This document shows positions 7,271 to 11,032 of a DNA stretch of 11,032 nucleotides, piece by piece. The notes beneath the pieces were generated by a model. The model searched no databases. It was given only the letters and a program-made list of their open reading frames with translations, and was not told the origin of the DNA. This stretch comes from Proteobacteria bacterium SPGG2. GTDB lineage: Bacteria; Pseudomonadota; Gammaproteobacteria; Acidiferrobacterales; SPGG2. The position numbers were made by a program, and so were the translations under genes. Numbering within the stretch: position 1 is the stretch's first letter; every line of letters begins with the position of its first letter. The stretch covers positions 1 through 11,032 of the forward strand of contig LXTK01000005.1 in assembly GCA_001643475.1 (NCBI GenBank). The letters are read 5' to 3'.

Positions 7271-7316
7271 TTACGTCAATACATCTCATAGGTATCAACA
7301 ATGCAAACTACTACTG

Positions 7317-8084
7317 CTATTCCACGACAAATTGGTGGGATACCGTAGAGTAGCGGTCAGGCCGGCGGTAGAATGTCCTTTCAACGAAGGTAACATTACC
7401 TGTCTTGTCGATCAAAACGACGGTGGATGAGCGCGTACCATAGTTTCCAGCGTTGACAAACAATGGCGATAACAAACGTTCATTGTCGATTCCGATACCG
7501 GTATTGGGCAGTTCGTCGTCATCGGCCATCGTAGCGTCAGCCAGTATAGTGAACAGCTGGTCGGGGGTCGGATCATTGGTCGCAAGCAAGCGTCTATTGA
7601 GTTCTCGTTTGCCTCGTGCGAGTTTCGGCCATGGTGTGTCTAAGAGATGGTTACTGACACCGTACAGACCGCTGACGAGTTGGCGTGGCTCGTGTTCTTG
7701 GTTTGAGTAATAACGGAATTCGCTACCATCGCCGGCGATTAAACTAAAGCCACTATAAGAATGGCTGTTTGCGACAACTTCAGCGAAGTAATCGTCGGGG
7801 GTTTGATTACCCCTTAGAAACTCGCTTACCAGTCCGCCTCGTGACGGCCCATCGGGGCGGTCGGATTTGCGGCTCCGGAAATTGGTCAATGCGGCGAAAC
7901 GCCCTTGACGGGTGATACCTAGCCACGTTCCCCCTTGTAACAAATCACGGCCGGCCAAGACGCTGGGGGCGTCGTCCCAGAACATCGCCGCCGCGGTCGG
8001 CCGGTCATAGGCCTCCTCCCTGTTGGCAGCGACGATCAGTGGGTATCGCGGGTGCTGTCGCAGTGACAACAGCAAGATGCACAT
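7317..8084 (-). CDS. NRDE/TANGO2-family protein
   Basis: A 255-residue protein of the NRDE (DUF833, TANGO2-like) family. It opens with Met-Cys2 followed by a hydrophobic strand, as in other members, where Cys2 could become N-terminal after methionine removal; the fold is related to N-terminal-nucleophile hydrolases. The name-giving motif is present as NREE (21-24) instead of NRDE, followed by the usual AYDRPT. Other family blocks are LAGRDLLQGGTWLGITRQGRFAALTNFR (44-71), SRGGLVSEFL, GLYGVSNHLLDTPWPK, and a final YGTRSSTVVLID. Function is poorly settled; animal homologues have been linked to haem handling and lipid metabolism. It sits 27 nt downstream of fumarase and ~50 nt upstream of the copper-chaperone signal codons, so it is probably part of the leftward operon. 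I see no clear Shine-Dalgarno. Confidence 0.9.
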   Translation of the reverse strand: MCILLLSLRQHPRYPLIVAANREEAYDRPTAAAMFWDDAPSVLAGRDLLQGGTWLGITRQGRFAALTNFRSRKSDRPDGPSRGGLVSEFLRGNQTPDDYFAEVVANSHSYSGFSLIAGDGSEFRYYSNQEHEPRQLVSGLYGVSNHLLDTPWPKLARGKRELNRRLLATNDPTPDQLFTILADATMADDDELPNTGIGIDNERLLSPLFVNAGNYGTRSSTVVLIDKTGNVTFVERTFYRRPDRYSTVSHQFVVE

Positions 8085-8112
8085 AATGATTCGCTGGGTT
8101 GTTTGGCAGTGC

Positions 8113-9636
8113 CTAGCCTATTGCCACCGGTATGTTACCGATTCTGCTGCGCCATTCGGCCGGCCCGGTGGTGTGGACTGATTCGCCTTTGCTGTCAACG
8201 GCCACGGTAACCGGCATGTCTTTGACCTCGAACTCGTAAATTGCTTCCATACCGAGTTCCTCGAAGGCGATGAGCTTGGAAGAACGAATCGCTTTGGATA
8301 CGAGGTAGGCGGCCCCACCGATGGCGATCAGGTATACCGCTTTGTGCTTCTTGATAGATTCAACCGTGGCAGGCCCGCGTTCGGCCTTGCCGATCATACC
8401 CAACAGTCCGGTGTGCTCCAGCATCATGTCTGTAAACTTGTCCATACGGGTGGCGGTGGTGGGGCCAGCGGGTCCGACTACTTCCCCACCCACCGCGTCA
8501 ACCGGGCCAACGTAATAGATGAATCGATTGCGAAAATCGACATCCTTAGGTAAGGGCTTGCCTTCGGCAAACAATGTGGCGATGCGCTTGTGGGCGGCGT
8601 CACGTCCGGTCAGCAATTTGCCGCTTAGAAGCAGGTTTTCGCCCGGTCGCCAGGTCTGAACATCTGCGGCAGTGACGTTATCCAAATCGACGCGGCGAGC
8701 GTTCTCGCCGGCCTGCCAGGTGATATCCGGCCAGTCTTCGAGTCGTGGCGGCTCTAGTTGCACGCTACCACTCCCGTCGAGCACAAAATGTACATGTCGG
8801 GTAGCGGCGCAGTTGGGGATCATGGCCACTGGCAGCGATGCGGCGTGGGTGGGATAGTCAAGGATCTTTATGTCGAGTACCGTCGTTAATCCACCTAAGC
8901 CCTGCGCGCCAATTCCTAACGCATTGACCTTGTCATAGATCTCTAGACGCAATTCTTCAATGCGATTTTCGGGCCCGCGGGCGATGAGCTCTTGGATGTT
9001 GATCGGCTCCATCAGCGATTCCTTGGCCAGCATCATCGCCTTTTCTGCCGTGCCGCCGATACCGAGTCCGAGTATCCCCGGCGGACACCAGCCCGCGCCC
9101 ATGGTCGGTACCGTCTTTACCACCCACTCGACGAGATCATCGCTTGGATTGAGAATCGCGAATTTGGATTTGTTCTCCGAGCCTCCGCCCTTGGCGGCGA
9201 CGATTATTTCAAGTTCATTGCCGGCAACAAGTTCGGTGTGTATCACCGCCGGCGTGTTATCGCCCGTATTCTTACGTATGCCGAGAGGATCGCTGACGAT
9301 GGACGCGCGTAGCGGGTTATCCGGATCGTTATAGGCGCGACGCACGCCTTCATTCACTATATCTTCCAGTGACTGGTCGGTATCCCAGCGCACATTCATG
9401 CCCACTTTGAGGAATACCACAACAATCCCGGTATCCTGACACATGGGCCGGTGGCCTTCGGCCGCCATACGCGAGTTGGTGAGGATTTGCGCCATCGCGT
9501 CCTTGGCTGCCGGCGACTGCTCGCGCTCATAGGCGGCGGCCATGGCACGAACGAAATCAGGCGGATGGTAAAAAGAGATGTACTGCAGTCCGTCGGCGAT
9601 GCTATCGATTAGATCTTGCTGCTTGATGACCGTCAT
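8113..9636 (-). CDS. Fumarate hydratase class I, [4Fe-4S] dependent
   Basis: A 507-residue fused alpha+beta class I fumarase, interconverting fumarate and L-malate in the TCA cycle. Cluster ligands are C66 (PMCQDTG), C184 (GAGWCPPGILG) and C276 (PNCAATRHVHF), the spacing expected for the three cysteines of the oxygen-sensitive cluster. The alpha part ends near residue 290. The beta part begins near LLLSGKLLTGRDAAHKRI (335-352) and contains GPAGPTTATRMD (388-399), whose threonines are near the active site in solved homologues, and IAIGGAAYLVSKAI. It is slightly shorter than E. coli FumA/FumB. Start is ATG at 9636 with only a weak upstream GGTAG. It is the first gene of the leftward set and diverges from the tctC-type gene across 284 bp. 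Similar L(+)-tartrate dehydratases exist, but those are usually split into two subunits, so fumarase is favoured. Confidence 0.93.
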   Translation of the reverse strand: MTVIKQQDLIDSIADGLQYISFYHPPDFVRAMAAAYEREQSPAAKDAMAQILTNSRMAAEGHRPMCQDTGIVVVFLKVGMNVRWDTDQSLEDIVNEGVRRAYNDPDNPLRASIVSDPLGIRKNTGDNTPAVIHTELVAGNELEIIVAAKGGGSENKSKFAILNPSDDLVEWVVKTVPTMGAGWCPPGILGLGIGGTAEKAMMLAKESLMEPINIQELIARGPENRIEELRLEIYDKVNALGIGAQGLGGLTTVLDIKILDYPTHAASLPVAMIPNCAATRHVHFVLDGSGSVQLEPPRLEDWPDITWQAGENARRVDLDNVTAADVQTWRPGENLLLSGKLLTGRDAAHKRIATLFAEGKPLPKDVDFRNRFIYYVGPVDAVGGEVVGPAGPTTATRMDKFTDMMLEHTGLLGMIGKAERGPATVESIKKHKAVYLIAIGGAAYLVSKAIRSSKLIAFEELGMEAIYEFEVKDMPVTVAVDSKGESVHTTGPAEWRSRIGNIPVAIG

Positions 9637-9808
9637 GCTTATCTACCCGCGGTTGATTCGTACCTAATAATAACAAACACCGATATAGGTTTCGGCATAT
9701 GCCATGCGGCCAGGCCAGGCTGCGACCAGGGCATTAACCAAGCGTATTTACTGGAAAGCCAAGCCTTTTTCGCGGTTCGGCCGGTTTGCAGCGAACTTAG
9801 GCTGAAAA

Positions 9809-9838
9809 TTGCATTTCATCTCAAATTCAGGGTAATGT
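9809..9838 (+). promoter_or_regulatory. Weak sigma70-type promoter candidate for the binding-protein gene
   Basis: TTGCAT (9809-9814) and TAATGT (9833-9838) are 18 nt apart in an AT-rich stretch about 80 nt before the ATG at 9921. Both boxes match the consensus only partly, so this is a guess by position and spacing. Confidence 0.22.
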
Positions 9839-9841
9839 AAC

Positions 9842-9859
9842 CGGGCGAAGGGGCGCCCG
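9842..9859 (+). other. GC-rich hairpin in the putative 5' leader
   Basis: CGGGCG (9842-9847) pairs perfectly with CGCCCG (9854-9859) around a 6-nt loop. No T-run follows on either strand, so it is not a typical terminator. It lies between the promoter candidate and the RBS and could stabilise or fold the leader. Confidence 0.35.
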
Positions 9860-9907
9860 AAGCAGCTCTGGCCGACCCCACGTTTAAACGAACCAGAAAT
9901 ACCCGTT

Positions 9908-9913
9908 GGAGGA
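9908..9913 (+). promoter_or_regulatory. Shine-Dalgarno GGAGGA
   Basis: A near-consensus site 7 nt before ATG 9921. It decides the start in favour of that ATG over the in-frame TTG at 9906, which overlaps the site itself. Confidence 0.8.
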
Positions 9914-9920
9914 ATGCATC

Positions 9921-10925
9921 ATGTCGAGATTATCTAGAATAACAGCTTTTGCGCTTGGCTCGTTGTTTGGGCTGACATTGGTGGCGCCGGCGATTGCGGC
10001 CGAAATGATGGAGAAACCGGGCGGTTTTCCCGAACGCCCGCTTACTATGATCGTGCCCTATGGCCCCGGGGGTGGTTCAGGCCAGGTATCCCGCGCCATG
10101 ATTCAGGGCGTTAAAGATGCCGCCGGTATCGATATCAATCCAGACTACAAACCAGGTGGTTCGGGTATGGTTGGCTTGAAGACCTACATGGCAGCGCCGG
10201 CCGACGGCTATACGGTGCTTGAGCACATCGATGATGCGACCAGTGGGTATGCGATCGGCAAGTCTAAGATCCATCCCGCCAAGGATCTGATTCCGTTGGT
10301 AATCTCACAGATTACCTTCAGCCAAATCTATATCCGTTCCGAGGAGACGCGTTTCACTGATTGGGACTCCTTCGTCAAGTATGTGAAAGCACAGAACGGC
10401 AAGGCAACGATTGCCAATGTCTCCGGCGAAGGTTCGATGGAACGTATCAATATGAACCGCACTGCCAAGCACTTTGGCTTTAAGATTCAGCAGATCAGTT
10501 TCGACAAGGGGGGCCCACGTTATGCCTCGCTCAAGGGCGCTCAGGTCGATGCGTTGTTCGAGCAACCTGGCGACGTACGCGGTTTCTTAGAGAGTGGTGA
10601 TTTCAAGCCCATCCTCACGTTCTTGTTCGAACGCCCGTCCGCTTTCGCCAAGGTGCCGTCGATGACGGACGTAGGTCTCAAGTTTACGCCGTTGATGCGG
10701 TTCCGCGGCTTTTACGTCCATAAAGATGTGCCCAAGGATCGCGTGAAATATCTGCAATGGGCCTTTCAAAATGGCTACAAAACGGATAGCTATATGGCCT
10801 TCAACAAGAAGAAATATATGGATCTGATTCCGAGCTATCGGGACACCGAGGGTGCGAAGAAGCTCATCAACGATACGATGAAGATCTATAGGAAGACTTA
10901 TAAGGAGATGGGGCTGATTCAGTAG
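9921..10925 (+). CDS. TctC/Bug-family periplasmic substrate-binding protein
   Basis: A 334-residue receptor of the tripartite tricarboxylate transporter (TctC/Bug) family, which captures carboxylates in the periplasm for a TctAB membrane pump. The N-terminus is a textbook signal peptide: basic SRLSR, a hydrophobic core to ~22, and an APAIAA site giving a mature start near E28. The family opening follows: FPERPLTMIVPYGPGGGSGQVSRAM (36-60), with the PGGG ligand loop at 49-52. Then come KPGGSGMVGLKTYMAAPADGYTVL (78-100), the SGEGS loop near 168-172 at the second ligand position, and a long C-terminal helical region. The substrate (citrate, dicarboxylate, aromatic acid or other) cannot be read from sequence. 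The strong RBS fits high expression. Any tctB and tctA would lie to the right of the window. Confidence 0.9.
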   Translation: MSRLSRITAFALGSLFGLTLVAPAIAAEMMEKPGGFPERPLTMIVPYGPGGGSGQVSRAMIQGVKDAAGIDINPDYKPGGSGMVGLKTYMAAPADGYTVLEHIDDATSGYAIGKSKIHPAKDLIPLVISQITFSQIYIRSEETRFTDWDSFVKYVKAQNGKATIANVSGEGSMERINMNRTAKHFGFKIQQISFDKGGPRYASLKGAQVDALFEQPGDVRGFLESGDFKPILTFLFERPSAFAKVPSMTDVGLKFTPLMRFRGFYVHKDVPKDRVKYLQWAFQNGYKTDSYMAFNKKKYMDLIPSYRDTEGAKKLINDTMKIYRKTYKEMGLIQ

Positions 10926-10945
10926 CCCTTACTATCTGTCCTGAT

Positions 10946-10981
10946 ACGTGCTCCGGCGGAGTTAGCTTTGCCGGAGCACGT
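10946..10981 (+). terminator. Long hairpin downstream of the binding-protein gene
   Basis: CGTGCTCCGGC (10947-10957) pairs perfectly with GCCGGAGCACG (10970-10980). The stem extends outward by one A-T pair and inward through two G-T, one A-T and one G-C pair, leaving a TTAG tetraloop. The following TTGTTGATGG is a poor T-tract, so termination may be partial; an mRNA-stabilising 3' hairpin protecting the receptor message is an equal reading. Confidence 0.6.
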
Positions 10982-10986
10982 TGTTG

Positions 10987-11032
10987 ATGGCCCCCGCCAT
11001 GAATGCAGGGCAGGATCTGTACGTATCGGGCG
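10987..11032 (+). CDS. Possible start of the next gene (runs off the window)
   Basis: ATG at 10987 opens a frame, MAPAMNAGQDLYVSG, that stays open to the window end; a second in-frame ATG is at 10999. GGAG in the right arm of the preceding hairpin (10973-10976) lies 10 nt before the first ATG. A small tctB-type membrane subunit often follows tctC, and DLYVSG could be the approach to its first helix, but 15 codons are too few to identify it. Confidence 0.25.
   Translation, partial: MAPAMNAGQDLYVSG

Larger units (their letters stand above)
9637..9920. other. Divergent intergenic region
   Basis: This 284-bp gap separates the leftward fumarase from the rightward binding-protein gene, so it must hold both promoters. 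I can see an AT-rich patch at 9661-9690, a perfect 10-bp palindrome GGCATATGCC at 9694-9703, a weak rightward promoter candidate, a GC hairpin at 9842-9859 and a good RBS just before 9921. An open frame crossing part of it shows no family resemblance. Confidence 0.6.

Noticed and set aside
8960..9334. Open frame of 124 codons antisense to fumarase
   Set aside because: It overlaps conserved fumarase motifs on the other strand and resembles no family I know.
9616..9840. Short open frame in the divergent intergenic region
   Set aside because: It begins inside the fumarase gene on the opposite strand, lacks an RBS and shows no protein-like pattern.
1..11032. Mobile elements, CRISPR arrays, tRNA or rRNA genes, defence systems
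   Set aside because: No spaced repeats, transposase or integrase motifs, cloverleaf or conserved rRNA stretches were seen on either strand.

Overview
The window reads as a piece of a bacterial chromosome, most likely from a gammaproteobacterium. LipA carries its six cluster cysteines at the same residue numbers I recall for the E. coli enzyme, and most genes are ordinary central-metabolism genes at moderate GC. The first ~1.15 kb looks different: higher GC, strongly G/C-ending codons and gene families of another flavour. It meets the rest inside one open reading frame, at a short stretch both sides could share. I read this as two unrelated sequences joined, probably a metagenome assembly chimera, though a real rearrangement cannot be excluded.

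Layout. (a) 1-~1150, + strand: the 3' part of an FG-GAP/VCBS-repeat protein with a C-terminal ASPIC/UnbV domain, then the start of a small LiaI/LiaF-like membrane protein. (b) ~1150-3830, + strand: the C-terminal 60% of dihydrolipoamide dehydrogenase (lpdA, lacking the FAD domain and redox disulfide), an alpha/beta hydrolase close to YbfF/ABHD11, and lipoyl synthase (lipA). This is a lipoate/2-oxoacid-dehydrogenase block. (c) 9636-3836, - strand: five collinear genes read leftward, encoding a class I [4Fe-4S] fumarate hydratase, an NRDE/TANGO2-family protein, a PCu(A)C copper chaperone, a CaiC-like acyl-CoA ligase, and an iron-dependent hydroxyacid-oxoacid transhydrogenase of the ADHFE1 type. 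(d) 9921-10925, + strand: a TctC/Bug-type periplasmic binding protein with a strong RBS, followed by a long hairpin and perhaps the first codons of the next gene.

How it fits together. Much of the content centres on 2-oxoglutarate, dicarboxylates and lipoylated complexes: Lpd and LipA serve 2-oxoacid dehydrogenases, the transhydrogenase couples 4-hydroxybutyrate to 2-oxoglutarate, fumarase is a TCA enzyme, and TctC-type receptors usually bind carboxylates. The most biologically suggestive point is the ABHD11-like hydrolase between lpdA and lipA, because human ABHD11 is tied to functional lipoylation of the 2-oxoglutarate dehydrogenase complex. I see no rRNA, tRNA, CRISPR array, transposase or phage gene, and no gene-free stretch longer than 300 bases.
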